NCBI RefSeq assembly: GCF_030386795.1
Contig: NZ_JANUQM010000004.1
Location: 459,630-523,629, forward strand
From: Streptomyces sp. S.PNR 29
GTDB lineage: Bacteria > Actinomycetota > Actinomycetes > Streptomycetales > Streptomycetaceae
Direction: 5' to 3'
Length of the DNA stretch: 64,000 nt
Positions within the stretch are counted from its first letter, which is position 1. Every line of letters starts with the position of its first letter. Below are positions 15,335 through 26,486 of the stretch, piece after piece. Made by a program: the position numbers and the translations under genes. The notes beneath the pieces are model-generated. The model made no database searches. It saw nothing but the letters and a program-made list of their open reading frames with translations, and had not been told where the DNA came from.

Positions 15335-17503
15335 TCACTCCGAGGAGCGCCTGACCTCCCCGCGCTGCTTCTCCGCCACCGTTTCGGTGCCGTCCGCCCC
15401 GTCGTGGCGGGACAACCGGTGCGGCCACCACACCTTCTTCCCCACGTCGAGGAAGAGCGAGGTGACCAGCACGGAACGGACGACGAACGTATCGAGCAGC
15501 ACGCCCAGGGCGACCGCGAAGCCGATCTCCGCGAAGCCCACCAGCGGGAGCGTGGCGAGCGCGGCGAACGTACCCGCGAGGACCAGGCCGGCCGAGGTGA
15601 TCACCGAGCCGGTCGAGGCGAGGGCCGTGACCACGCCGGGCCGGGTGCCCTGGCGGATGGCCTCCTCGCGGACGCGGGTGGTCAGGAAGATGTTGTAGTC
15701 GATGCCCAGCGCCACCAGGAACACGAAGACGAACAGCGGGAAGGCCACGTCCTCGCCCGCGTAGCCGAACACGTGACGGAAGGCGAGCGCGCTGATGCCC
15801 AGCGCGGTGGCCAGGGACAGCATCACGGTCGCGACCAGCAGCAGTGGTGCCACCAGCGCGCGCAGCAAGAAGCCGAGCACGAGCAGGACCACGGTCAGGA
15901 CCAGCGGGATGACCAGGTAGTTGTCATGGGTCTGGGCCTCGTCCATGTCCAGCAGGGCCGCCGTGCCACCGCCGACCTGCGCGTCGGCGCCGTCCACGGC
16001 GTGCACCTCGTCGCGCACCCGCTCCACGGTGTCCTTCGCCGCCGAGCTGTCGGCGGGAGCGCGCATGGTCGCCTCGAAGAGCACCTTCCCCTCGTGCTCG
16101 GGCGCGGTCCCGGGTGGTACGCCGATGCTCCGTGGCACGACACCGGGGTCCGCGGCGACCGCGCGGCCCACCTGCACGGCCTGTGCGCTGTTGGAGACGA
16201 TGACGAGCGGATCGCCGGTGCCCGCCGGGAAGTAGCGCGCGGACACCTCCTGGCCCACGATCGAGTCCGGTTTTTCGGTGAACGCGTCCGCGTTGGAGAT
16301 GCCCGCCGCGCGCAGCTGGAACAGGCCGAGCGACAGCGCGGCGAGCGCGACCGCCGTGACGCCCCAGACGAGGCGCGGGCGGCGGGCGATGCGGCGGCCC
16401 ATGCGAGCCCAGACTCCGTGCTCGGTCGGATCGGAGGTTCCGAAGCGCGGGATGGCCGGCCAGAAGATCCAGCGGCGGCAGACCAGCAGCAGGGCCGGGA
16501 ACAGGGTGAGCATGGCGAGCAGAGCGACCAGCACGCCGATGGCCGCCACCGGGCCCAGGCCCCGCGTCGAGTTCATCTCGGCGACCAGCAGGACCAGCAT
16601 GCCCAGCACGACCGTCGAGCCCGAGGCGAGCACCGCCGGGCCCGCGCGGTTCATGGCCAGCTGCATCGCGTCGTGCCGGTTCCTGTGCCGGCGCAACTCC
16701 TCTCGGTACCGGGCGACCAGCAGCAACGCGTAGTCCGTGCCCGCGCCGAAGACGAGCACGGTGAGGATGCCCGCGCTCTGGCCGTTGACGGTCAGGCCCG
16801 CGTGCCGGGCCAGCAGATAGATCAGCGCCTGCGCGGTGAAGAGGGCCACCACCACACTGAGCAGGGGAACGAACAGCAGGGTGGGGCTGCGGTAGGTGAA
16901 CAGGAGCATCACGATCACGACGGCCATCGCGGAGAACAGCAGCGTGGAGTCGATGCCCTCGAAGGCGTCGGCAAAGTCCGCGGACGTGCCGCCGGGACCG
17001 GTGATGTGCACGGTCAGGCCACCGCCGCCCTCGCCCACCTCGTCGCGGATGGAGTCGACCGCGCCGGCGATGCGCTCCCAGCCCTCCGGGCCCATGGTGA
17101 TCGGCACGTGGACCTGGGCGGCCCGGGGCGCGGTCTGCCGGTCGAACACGGGCCCGCGGGTCTCCGCGCCGCGGACTCCGTGGTCACGCAAGGACTTGAG
17201 CTGCGCGACATCCGCGGAGATCTGCCGTCGGTCCTGGACGGTCAGTCCGTTCTCGCGTGCGTAGATGACGACTGCGGGGATCTGCTCCGGCCGGAAGTCC
17301 TCGGAGATGTCCAGGACCTGGGTGGATTCGGCGGAGCCGGGCAGCCAGGACTGGGCGTCGTTGTCCTGTGCGTCGTTCAGTTTCGCCCCGAACGGCGCCG
17401 CGACCAGGAAGATCAGCAACCAGATGATCACGACCAGCCATTTCGTGCGCCGCCCGCACACGAACCGGATGGCTCCCTGCTTCCAGCTCTCGAGTCGCCT
17501 CAT
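15335..17503 (-). CDS. MMPL/RND-family membrane exporter
   Basis: A 722-residue MMPL protein: a short cytoplasmic start, a first membrane helix (WLVVIIWLLIFLVAAPF), a large extracytoplasmic loop, a bundle of helices including FGAGTDYALLLVARYREEL, a second loop, and a second bundle with ALGIDYNIFLTTRVREEA. The paired GxxxDY motifs on the proton-relay helices are intact. The start is ATG 17503 (MRRLESWKQG). Substrate unknown; relatives export lipids or antibiotics. It is divergent from rpe. Confidence 0.87.
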   Translation of the reverse strand: MRRLESWKQGAIRFVCGRRTKWLVVIIWLLIFLVAAPFGAKLNDAQDNDAQSWLPGSAESTQVLDISEDFRPEQIPAVVIYARENGLTVQDRRQISADVAQLKSLRDHGVRGAETRGPVFDRQTAPRAAQVHVPITMGPEGWERIAGAVDSIRDEVGEGGGGLTVHITGPGGTSADFADAFEGIDSTLLFSAMAVVIVMLLFTYRSPTLLFVPLLSVVVALFTAQALIYLLARHAGLTVNGQSAGILTVLVFGAGTDYALLLVARYREELRRHRNRHDAMQLAMNRAGPAVLASGSTVVLGMLVLLVAEMNSTRGLGPVAAIGVLVALLAMLTLFPALLLVCRRWIFWPAIPRFGTSDPTEHGVWARMGRRIARRPRLVWGVTAVALAALSLGLFQLRAAGISNADAFTEKPDSIVGQEVSARYFPAGTGDPLVIVSNSAQAVQVGRAVAADPGVVPRSIGVPPGTAPEHEGKVLFEATMRAPADSSAAKDTVERVRDEVHAVDGADAQVGGGTAALLDMDEAQTHDNYLVIPLVLTVVLLVLGFLLRALVAPLLLVATVMLSLATALGISALAFRHVFGYAGEDVAFPLFVFVFLVALGIDYNIFLTTRVREEAIRQGTRPGVVTALASTGSVITSAGLVLAGTFAALATLPLVGFAEIGFAVALGVLLDTFVVRSVLVTSLFLDVGKKVWWPHRLSRHDGADGTETVAEKQRGEVRRSSE

Positions 17504-17637
17504 GACGACCCCCACGGCGATGCGTGGTGCCGGTCGGCCGCCCGACAGGGCATGCGCGGCCCCGGCGGAACATCCGGTGAACGTGCTGGGCCCGGACCGG
17601 GGGGAACATCCGTGCCGGGACATGGCAGGCTTGGGTC

Positions 17638-18324
17638 ATGGCCGCGCAGATCAACCCCAGCATCCTGTCCGCCGACTTCGCCCGCCTCGCCGACGAGGCG
17701 AAGGCGGTCGAAGGGGCCGACTGGCTCCATGTCGACGTCATGGACAACCATTTCGTACCGAACCTCACGCTCGGCGTGCCGGTCGTAGAGTCCCTGGCCC
17801 GTGCGACGGACACCCCGCTGGACTGCCATCTGATGATCGAGGCCCCCGATCGGTGGGCGCCCCAGTACGTCGAGGCGGGGGCCGGTTCCGTCACCTTCCA
17901 TGTCGAGGCGGCCGCCGCGCCGGTGCGGCTCGCCCGGGAGATCCGGGCCAAGGGCGCCCGCGCCTCCATGGCGCTGAAGCCCGCGACGCCCATCGAGCCG
18001 TACGAGGACCTGCTCCCCGAGCTCGACATGCTGCTGATCATGACGGTCGAGCCGGGCTTCGGGGGACAGGCCTTCCTCGACATCATGCTTCCGAAGATCC
18101 GTCGCACCCGCGAGTTGATCAGCAAGCACGGCCTGGAGCTCTGGCTCCAGGTCGACGGCGGAGTCTCGGCCTCCACCATCGAGCAATGCGCCGACGCCGG
18201 AGCCGACGTCTTCGTGGCCGGATCGGCGGTCTACGGGGCGTCCGACCCGGCCGAGGCGGTACGTGCACTACGCACCCAGGCGGAGGCGGCCACCGCCAAG
18301 GCGTCGTGGGCGTGCGACCACTGA
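17638..18324 (+). CDS. rpe: Ribulose-phosphate 3-epimerase
   Basis: A 228-residue (beta/alpha)8 enzyme interconverting ribulose-5-phosphate and xylulose-5-phosphate in the pentose-phosphate pathway. Seen: [25 protein letters not shown] with metal-ligand His and Asp, [16 protein letters not shown], and VDGGVS with the second catalytic aspartate near the C-terminus. Full length. It starts the block that follows the usual streptomycete order. Confidence 0.95.
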   Translation: MAAQINPSILSADFARLADEAKAVEGADWLHVDVMDNHFVPNLTLGVPVVESLARATDTPLDCHLMIEAPDRWAPQYVEAGAGSVTFHVEAAAAPVRLAREIRAKGARASMALKPATPIEPYEDLLPELDMLLIMTVEPGFGGQAFLDIMLPKIRRTRELISKHGLELWLQVDGGVSASTIEQCADAGADVFVAGSAVYGASDPAEAVRALRTQAEAATAKASWACDH

Positions 18325-18426
18325 GCGTCAGGAACGTGAACGGCTCCGATCAGGGCTGATCAAGCGCCGCGGATCTGCAAGGATGAACGGCGAATCCAGA
18401 GTGTGAACAGTAGTGAGGAGATCGCC

Positions 18427-19446
18427 GTGTCGGGTATGTCGGCGGGCCGGTCAGCCATGCGGATGGGACCCGCTGAGCTGGTGCAGGCGGCGGCCATGGC
18501 CCGCCGCTTCTACCTTGAGGGCAAGTCCAAGATCCAGATCGCGGAGGAGTTCGGCGTCAGCCGCTTCAAGGTGGCCCGGGTCCTGGAGACCGCCCTCGAA
18601 CGGGACCTCGTACGAATCGAGATCCGTGTGCCCGCCGAGCTGGACGCCGAGCGCTCGGACGCGCTGCGCGCCCGCTACGGCCTGAGGCACGCCGTCGTGG
18701 TGGAGTCCCCGGCCGACGCCGAGGAGACGCCCGACCCCGAGAACCTGGGAGAGGTGGCCGCCGACCTGCTCGGCGAACTGGTCAACGAGGGAGATGTGCT
18801 GGGGCTGGCCTGGGGCCGGTCCACCATCCACATGGCGGCGGCGCTCGACCGGCTGCCGCCGTGCACGGTGGTGCAGCTGACGGGCGTGTACGACGCCGGG
18901 ACCGCCGAGCGCGGTTCGGTCGAGGCCGTCCGGCGCGCCGCCCAGGTGTCCGGCGGTGACGCGCACCCCATCTACGCGCCCATGCTGCTGCCCGACGCGG
19001 CCACCGCCACGGCACTGCGCAACCAGACGGGGATCGCCCGGGCCTTCGAGCACTTCGACAAGGTCACCGTCGCCTGCGTCTCCATCGGCTCCTGGGAGCC
19101 GGGCATTTCCACGGTGCACGACATGCTCACCGAGGAGGAGCGCTCCCACTACGCCTCCCTCGGTGTCGCCGCCGAGATGTCCGCGCACCTCTTCGACGCC
19201 GAGGGCCGCCGGGTCGGACGGGACCTGGGGGAGCGGTGCATCACCGTCAAGGCCGACCAGCTCCGTCGTATCCCGGAGGTCGTCGCGATCGCGGGCGGGC
19301 AGCGCAAGGCGGCGGCGATCGACGCGGTGCTGCGCTCCGGGCTCGTCACCAGCCTGGTGACGGACACGTCGGCCGCCGACTACCTGATGACGGCGGGGCC
19401 GACGCCGAGGCCGGCGCTCAACCGGGCGGACCCGGACGGGCCCTGA
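18427..19446 (+). CDS. SorC/DeoR-type sugar-binding transcriptional regulator
   Basis: A 339-residue regulator with an N-terminal helix-turn-helix (KIQIAEEFGVSRFKVARVLETA) and a C-terminal SorC sugar-binding domain containing GLAWGRSTIHMA and VAIAGGQRKAAAI. GTG 18427 is chosen because GAGGAG ends 7 bases before it; an upstream GTG at 18403 lacks such a site. Ligands of this family are usually phosphorylated sugars. It lies 102 bases after rpe, so a pentose-phosphate signal is plausible but unproven. Confidence 0.85.
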   Translation: MSGMSAGRSAMRMGPAELVQAAAMARRFYLEGKSKIQIAEEFGVSRFKVARVLETALERDLVRIEIRVPAELDAERSDALRARYGLRHAVVVESPADAEETPDPENLGEVAADLLGELVNEGDVLGLAWGRSTIHMAAALDRLPPCTVVQLTGVYDAGTAERGSVEAVRRAAQVSGGDAHPIYAPMLLPDAATATALRNQTGIARAFEHFDKVTVACVSIGSWEPGISTVHDMLTEEERSHYASLGVAAEMSAHLFDAEGRRVGRDLGERCITVKADQLRRIPEVVAIAGGQRKAAAIDAVLRSGLVTSLVTDTSAADYLMTAGPTPRPALNRADPDGP

Positions 19447-19519
19447 GGGAACATCAGGAGGGGGCGGCAGCGGCCGCTCCCTCCTGCCCGGACGACCGAC
19501 TGCTCAGGGACGTGCCGAC

Positions 19520-19858
19520 ATGACGGAACACGTGGTCACGCTGGACCTCGACGGGGTCACGGACAAGGCGGGCCTGATGGACCGCTGCGCCCGCGCCCTG
19601 GAGCTGCCCGGCTGGTTCGGCCGCAACTGGGACGCCCTCGCCGACTCCCTGGCCGACCACACCCTCTGGCCGGAGGGCGCCGTGGAGCGGGGGCTGCTGA
19701 TCGTCGTGCGGGGATGGCGGCCGTACGCGAAGGCGCGGCCCGAGGAGTGGGAGATCGCGCAGGACGTGTTCGCCGAGGCGGTGGAGGCCGTGCGGGGGCT
19801 CGGTGTGGTGCTGGCCCTTGGAGGTTCCTCCAAGGAGGCCTCTGACCAGCCTGGATGA
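19520..19858 (+). CDS. Barstar-family protein
   Basis: A 112-residue member of the barstar family, whose founder inhibits the ribonuclease barnase. Seen: the family core LPGWFGRNWDALADSLAD (residues about 30-47), containing the acidic and aromatic residues that plug a nuclease site. No barnase-like gene is adjacent. Solitary barstar-like genes are frequent in actinomycetes and may act on distant or foreign nucleases. Confidence 0.85.
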   Translation: MTEHVVTLDLDGVTDKAGLMDRCARALELPGWFGRNWDALADSLADHTLWPEGAVERGLLIVVRGWRPYAKARPEEWEIAQDVFAEAVEAVRGLGVVLALGGSSKEASDQPG

Positions 19859-19923
19859 TCCGCCCGGGGATCGCGTACCGGCCGACATGGGACAATGAAG
19901 TACGTGCTCTTCCCCCTGGCTGA

Positions 19924-21408
<1,485 letters not shown>

Positions 21409-21756
21409 CGGCACCTCCACCGTCTGCCCCCGCGGCGCTCTGGGTGCCGTACCCGGACGCCGCCGGCGTACAGCACGAGCGCACCGACCCATGCACCTTC
21501 CTGATCAGGGGACTTCGCTGACCAGTTACGGTGCAACGGTCGACAGCCGCCGCGCAACGAACCTACGCCCGGTCCGGATGAACGCAATGATCTTGCGGTG
21601 ATGCGCAAGGTTGCTGCATTTCACGAGCAACGCCGCTGCTCATAGGGTGCTGCGCTGTACGTGGCGTGGCGGGGACCCCGCTCGGTGGGTCCCTGCCCTC
21701 GCGGGGGGCCGCCAGTACCCGCCACCCAAGACCGGCAGCGACGAAGGAGCCAGCGC

Positions 21757-23223
21757 GTGCTCGATCAAGGCGCACCCCCGAACAACCGCAGTCAGACCGC
21801 CCCACCGTCCTCGGGCGCAGGTGCGCGCCTCATGCGTCGTAAGCCAGTGGAACGCCTGGTCGCGGAGGGCGGCCAGGGCGAGGGCGGCAGCCTCCGGCGC
21901 TCCCTCGGGCTGTGGCAGCTCACGATGATCAGCATCGGTGCCACGCTCGGCACCGGCATCTTCGTCGTGCTCGGCGAGGCCGTGCCGAAGGCCGGCCCGG
22001 CCGTCACCCTCGCCTTCGTGATCGCCGGTCTCACGGCGCTGTTCTCGGCCCTGTCCTACGCCGAACTGGCGGGCACCATCCCGGTCTCGGGGTCCTCGTA
22101 CTCGTATGCGTACGCAACGATGGGCGAGCTGATCGCCTGGATCTGCGGCTGGTGTCTGGTCCTGGAGTACGGCGTTTCGGTCGCGGCCGTGGCCGTCGGC
22201 TGGGGCGAGTACCTCAACGAACTGCTCGACGGGACCGTCGGCGTCACCATCCCGGCCGCGCTGTCCGCCCCGCCCGGAGACGGCGGCGTCTTCAACCTGC
22301 CCGCCCTGATCGTCGTACTCCTCGCCATGGCGTTCCTGCTGGGCGGTGCCCGCGAGTCCGCCCGCGCCAACACCGTGATGGTCATCGTGAAGATCGGCGC
22401 CCTGGTGCTGTTCTGCGCCATCGGCGTCCAGGGCTTCCGCTCCGGCAACTACGAGAACTTCATGCCGCTGGGGATGGCGGGCGTCAGCGCGGCCGGAGCG
22501 ACCCTGTTCTTCTCCTACATCGGCTTCGACGCCGCCTCCACCGCCGGGGAGGAGGCCAAGGACGCGCAGCGCGACCTGCCGCGCGCCATCATGCTGTCGC
22601 TGGTCATCGTGACGGCGCTGTACGTCCTGGTCGCCGCCGTCGCCGTCGGTGCCAAGCCCTGGCGGCAGTTCAGCGACTCGGAGGCCGCGCTCGCCCAGAT
22701 CATGCGTGAGGTCACCGGGCAGACCTTCTGGGGCACGCTGCTCGCGTTCTGCGCCGTCATCGCGATCGCCAGTGTCGTGCTGACCGTGCTGTACGGCCAG
22801 ACCCGCATCCTGTTCGCCATGTCCCGGGACGGTCTCGTGCCCAAGGTGTTCGCGAAGGTCCACCCGAAGACCGGCACCCCCCGCGCCAACACCCTGATCG
22901 TCTCCCTGTTCTGCGGTGTCCTGGCCGCCGCGATCCCGCTCGGCCAGCTCGCCGACGCCACCAGCATCGGCACGCTGTTCGCCTTCGCGCTGGTCAATGT
23001 GGCCGTCGTGGTGCTGCGCCGGACCCGCCCGGAGATGCCCCGCACCTTCCGGGTGCCGCTCTCGCCGGTCCTGCCCGCGCTGGGCTTCGGCTTCTGCCTG
23101 TGGATGATGGGCAGCCTCTCGGCCGTGACCTGGGTGGTCTTCGGTGTCTGGATGGCCGTCGGACTCGTGTTCTACTTCCTGTACGGCTACCGCCGTTCCC
23201 GACTCGCGACATCTGAGAAGTGA
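21757..23223 (+). CDS. APC-family amino acid permease
   Basis: About 488 residues with 12 predicted membrane helices. Seen: the first-helix signature ISIGATLGTGIFVVLGE and the later GFDAASTAGEEAKDAQRDLPRAI loop, which place it in the cationic amino acid transporter branch. GTG 21757 is preferred because GAAGGAG lies 7 bases before it; ATG 21832 (MRRKPVERL) is the alternative. A Lrp/AsnC regulator begins 10 bases after its stop, so the permease may be under feedback control by its amino acid. Confidence 0.87.
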   Translation: MLDQGAPPNNRSQTAPPSSGAGARLMRRKPVERLVAEGGQGEGGSLRRSLGLWQLTMISIGATLGTGIFVVLGEAVPKAGPAVTLAFVIAGLTALFSALSYAELAGTIPVSGSSYSYAYATMGELIAWICGWCLVLEYGVSVAAVAVGWGEYLNELLDGTVGVTIPAALSAPPGDGGVFNLPALIVVLLAMAFLLGGARESARANTVMVIVKIGALVLFCAIGVQGFRSGNYENFMPLGMAGVSAAGATLFFSYIGFDAASTAGEEAKDAQRDLPRAIMLSLVIVTALYVLVAAVAVGAKPWRQFSDSEAALAQIMREVTGQTFWGTLLAFCAVIAIASVVLTVLYGQTRILFAMSRDGLVPKVFAKVHPKTGTPRANTLIVSLFCGVLAAAIPLGQLADATSIGTLFAFALVNVAVVVLRRTRPEMPRTFRVPLSPVLPALGFGFCLWMMGSLSAVTWVVFGVWMAVGLVFYFLYGYRRSRLATSEK

Positions 23224-23233
23224 TCGACCCACC

Positions 23234-23686
23234 GTGCTGAACGATCTCGACGAACGCATCGTGCACGCCCTCGCCGAGGACGCCCGCCGCTCCTACGCGG
23301 ACATCGGGCAGATGGTCGGCCTGTCCGCGCCCGCCGTGAAGCGGCGCGTGGACCGGCTGCGGGCCACCGGAGCCATCACCGGCTTCACCGTACGGGTGGA
23401 CCCGGCGGCCCTGGGCTGGGAGACCGAGGGGTTCGTCGAGATCTACTGCCGGGGCAACACCTCGCCGGAGACCATCCAGCGGGGCCTGGAGCGCTACCAG
23501 GAGGTCGTGGCCGCGTCCACCGTCACCGGGGACGCGGACGCGATCGCCCAGGTCTTCGCCTCCGACATGCGCCACTTCGAACGGGTCCTGGAGCGGATCG
23601 CGGGGGAGCCGTTCGTGGAGCGGACGAAGTCCGTGCTGGTGCTCTCGCCGCTGCTGCGGCGGTTCTCGTCGGGATCGCCGACCTGA
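23234..23686 (+). CDS. Lrp/AsnC-family transcriptional regulator
   Basis: A 150-residue regulator: an N-terminal helix-turn-helix (YADIGQMVGLSAPAVKRRVDRL) and a C-terminal RAM ligand domain with VTGDADAIAQV. GTG start 10 bases after the permease. Probably senses the amino acid carried by that permease and controls the pair; inferred from position only. Confidence 0.85.
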   Translation: MLNDLDERIVHALAEDARRSYADIGQMVGLSAPAVKRRVDRLRATGAITGFTVRVDPAALGWETEGFVEIYCRGNTSPETIQRGLERYQEVVAASTVTGDADAIAQVFASDMRHFERVLERIAGEPFVERTKSVLVLSPLLRRFSSGSPT

Positions 23687-23824
23687 ATTCGGGGGCGGGA
23701 CCCGCCGGACAGGGCCTAGCATCGATGCCATGACCTGGCGACATTGATCCCGCAGCCATGCCTCCCGAGGGCCGCCTCGGACGCCGTGACCCGGCGTCCG
23801 AATCGTCCCTGCGGGAAGGCCTCC

Positions 23825-25015
23825 ATGACACTCTCACCTGCGCGTGTGCCCGGCACCGGCGTCCGACGGCTCACGTCCACGCTGTACGGCTACGCGTTCC
23901 TCCACGACCTGATCCTGCTGTACCCGGTGTACACGCTGCTGTTCAGCGACACCGGCCTCACGGTCTGGCAGATCTCCTCCCTCTTCGCCCTGTGGTCCCT
24001 CACCAGCCTGGTGGTGGAGGTCCCCTCCGGCGCCTGGGCCGACACGTTCTCCCGTCGGTCACTGCTCTGCGCCGGCCCCCTGCTCACCGCCGCCGGCTTC
24101 GCCCTGTGGGTGCTCGTCCCCGCCTACGAGGCCTTCGCGATCGGCTTCGTCCTGTGGGGCGCCGGGGAATCGCTCGGCTCCGGCGCGCTGGAGGCACTGG
24201 TCCACGACGAACTGGACCGGCTCGGCGCGGCCGACCGGTACGCCCGCGTCATGGGCCGGACCCGCGCGGCAGGCCTGCTGGCCGTGATGGCCTCGATGGG
24301 CCTCGCCGGACCGGTGTTCGCCTTCGGCGGCTATCAGGCCGTGGGGGCGGCGAGCGTACTGGCCCTCCTGCTGGCGGCGGCGACGGCGACCCGGTTCCCG
24401 GAGCACCGGAAGGCGAGGGCCGAGGGCGACGGCTGGGCGGCGACCCTGCGCGCCGGACTCGCCGAGGCCCGCGCCGACCGCTCCGTCCGCGGCGCCCTGC
24501 TGCTCGTCCCGGCCGTGACCGCCGTATGGGGCGCGCTCGACGAGTACTCGCCGCTCCTGGTGCGCGACACCGGCGTGGCGGAAGAAACCGTTCCCTATCT
24601 GCTTCTGCTGATCTGGGCGGCGGCCACCGCCGGAGGCCTGCTGGCCGGTGCGGCCGAACGGCTGGGCACCGCCGGGCTCGCCGGGCTGCTCGCGGGTGCC
24701 GCCATCGCCCTGGCCGCCGGTGCCGCGGTGGGCACCCCGGCCGGGCTCGGCCTCGTCGCCCTCGCCTTCGGTGGCTTCCAGTCGGCGAGCGTCCTGGCCG
24801 ACGCCCGCCTCCAGGAGCGCATCGACGACACCGCGCGGGCCACGCTGACCTCGGTGGCGGGCCTCGGGACCAGCCTGGCCACGATCGTCGTGTACGGCGC
24901 GTACGCGGCGGCGGGTTCGGTGACCTCGCACGGCACCGCCTTCACCTGGTTCGCGGTGCCCTATCTGCTGACGGCGCTGCTGCTGGCGGCTGGAGCTCGG
25001 GCTGCGAGGGAGTGA
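23825..25015 (+). CDS. MFS transporter
   Basis: A 396-residue major-facilitator protein with about 12 helices. The loop between helices 2 and 3 reads VPSGAWADTFSRRS, a variant of the MFS GxxxDRxGRR motif with serine for the central glycine. ATG 23825 is chosen over upstream starts as it follows GGGAAGG. Substrate unknown. Its stop abuts a decayed reverse-strand gene. Confidence 0.75.
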   Translation: MTLSPARVPGTGVRRLTSTLYGYAFLHDLILLYPVYTLLFSDTGLTVWQISSLFALWSLTSLVVEVPSGAWADTFSRRSLLCAGPLLTAAGFALWVLVPAYEAFAIGFVLWGAGESLGSGALEALVHDELDRLGAADRYARVMGRTRAAGLLAVMASMGLAGPVFAFGGYQAVGAASVLALLLAAATATRFPEHRKARAEGDGWAATLRAGLAEARADRSVRGALLLVPAVTAVWGALDEYSPLLVRDTGVAEETVPYLLLLIWAAATAGGLLAGAAERLGTAGLAGLLAGAAIALAAGAAVGTPAGLGLVALAFGGFQSASVLADARLQERIDDTARATLTSVAGLGTSLATIVVYGAYAAAGSVTSHGTAFTWFAVPYLLTALLLAAGARAARE

Positions 25016-25365
25016 CCGAGAAGTCGCCGGTGCCCCGCTTGACCTTCTCGAAGGGCGCTGAGCTCACGCACTCGGGCAGGTCCTCAGGGCCGAGGCCCTC
25101 GGTCGTCGCCCAGCTGTAGCCGAGCCGGTCGTGGCGGCCGAGGTCATGCACCGTGACGCCGACCCGGGTGCCCTTCGGGCCCGGCCGGTCCGTGGCGGTG
25201 ATGACCCCGGAGACGACGGCCACCTTGCCGCCGGTGACCAGGCAGTCGGCCTTCGCCTTTACGCCCAGGCGCCCTTCCCGTTCAGGTAGTGGCCGAACTC
25301 GAAGGTGCCGGTGGCCTTCGAGGGATCGGCCCTGTCCTCGGCGGCCAGGTGCGCGTCGAATGGTG
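25016..25365 (-). pseudogene. Frameshifted remnant of a small secreted protein
   Basis: Two reverse-strand frames join into one protein. The first reads FDAHLAAEDRADPSKATG and FGHYLNGKGAWA, then hits a stop near 25262. The second continues with VKAKADCLVTGGKVAVVSG and VTVHDLGRHDRLGYSWA. Loss of a single base near 25262 explains the break. No signal peptide remains at the 5' end, and the natural stop seems lost, as the frame runs into the MFS gene. The intact family, as I recall it, is a secreted streptomycete protein of unknown function. Confidence 0.65.
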
Positions 25366-25657
25366 GTCCTTTCGGCAGGTGACTGCGGTGCTTCGAACGC
25401 TCACCACTGTTCCGGCACCGCGCCCGCGCCACATCGCGCCGCAGGCGGGACCGCTCCTCCGCCGTCCGGCGCGGAAAGCCCTGCGCTTCCTGCGCCTGCA
25501 GTCGTGTGTCAGGCCGCGCAACGAATCGCCGCCGGACCCGTGAAGGACGCAACGGACCGCTCACCGGTGCGCAACGGCCGCTCCTTGTCCGGCCGAGCCC
25601 GCCGACCGTACCGTCTATCTGGCCCCCAACCCCCCCGCGTACCGGTGAGGATCACGC
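25366..25657. other. Intergenic stretch with no supported gene
   Basis: This stretch upstream of the nitrilase-family gene has open frames on both strands, but none has a ribosome site or a recognisable protein. It may contain the decayed 5' part of the secreted-protein remnant. Confidence 0.5.
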
Positions 25658-26446
25658 ATGCGCACCGCCCTGCTCCAGAGCTCCGGACGGCCCGGCTCCA
25701 CCGCCGAGAACCTGAAGGTCCTCGACGAGGCCGCGGGCCGTGCCGCCGCCGCGGGTGCCGGGCTGCTGGTGGCGCCGGAGATGTTCCTGACCGGGTACGC
25801 GATCGGCGACGACATCGCCCGGCTCGCCGAGCCCGCCGACGGCGACGCGGCCGACGCGATCGCGGAGACGGCCACGCGCCACGGCCTGGCGATCGCGTAC
25901 GGGTACCCGGAGCGCTCGGCCGACCAGGTCTTCAACTCCGCCCAGCTGATCTCCGCCGACGGCACTCGTCTGGCCAACTACCGCAAGACCCACCTCTTCG
26001 GCTGCTTCGAGCACGACCACTTCACGCCGGGCGAGCAGCCGGTCGTCCAGGCCGAGCTGGGCGGTCTGACCGTCGGCCTGATCATCTGCTACGACGTCGA
26101 GTTCCCGGAGAACGTCCGCGCCCACGCCCTGGCCGGCACCGACCTCCTGCTGGTGCCCACCGCGCAGATGCACCCGTTCCAGTTCGTCGCCGAGTCGCTC
26201 GTCCCGGTGCGCGCCTTCGAGAACCAGATGTACGTCGCGTACGTCAACCGCGTGGGCCGGGAAGGGGACTTCGACTTCGTCGGGCTCTCCACCCTCGCCG
26301 GGCCCGACGGGGTCGCCCGCAGCCGCGCGGGACGTGGTGAGGAACTCGTCCTCGCCGACGTCGATCCGGCCTTCCTCGCCGTCTCCCGCGAGGCGAACCC
26401 GTATCTGACGGACCGCCGCCCCGGCCTCTACGGGTCCCTCGCCTGA
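25658..26446 (+). CDS. Nitrilase-superfamily carbon-nitrogen hydrolase
   Basis: A 262-residue hydrolase of the C-N hydrolase superfamily, which uses a Glu-Lys-Cys triad. Seen: LLVAPEMFLTGY (catalytic Glu), YRKTHLFG (Lys) and LIICYDVEFPE (Cys144). Full length. It stands 40 bases before an aromatic amino-acid monooxygenase-like gene; such monooxygenases make arylacetamides, so this enzyme may hydrolyse the amide to the aryl acid. General omega-amidase or amidase activity is the alternative. Confidence 0.85.
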   Translation: MRTALLQSSGRPGSTAENLKVLDEAAGRAAAAGAGLLVAPEMFLTGYAIGDDIARLAEPADGDAADAIAETATRHGLAIAYGYPERSADQVFNSAQLISADGTRLANYRKTHLFGCFEHDHFTPGEQPVVQAELGGLTVGLIICYDVEFPENVRAHALAGTDLLLVPTAQMHPFQFVAESLVPVRAFENQMYVAYVNRVGREGDFDFVGLSTLAGPDGVARSRAGRGEELVLADVDPAFLAVSREANPYLTDRRPGLYGSLA

Positions 26447-26486
26447 AACCCACACCAGTCTTTCTTGTGCAAGGAGTCCGTACCCC

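Noticed and set aside
15230..17788. An 852-residue forward frame opposite the MMPL gene
   Set aside because: Very Arg/Gln/His/Asp-rich without hydrophobic segments; the reverse frame has MMPL motifs and membrane helices, so this is a mirror artefact.
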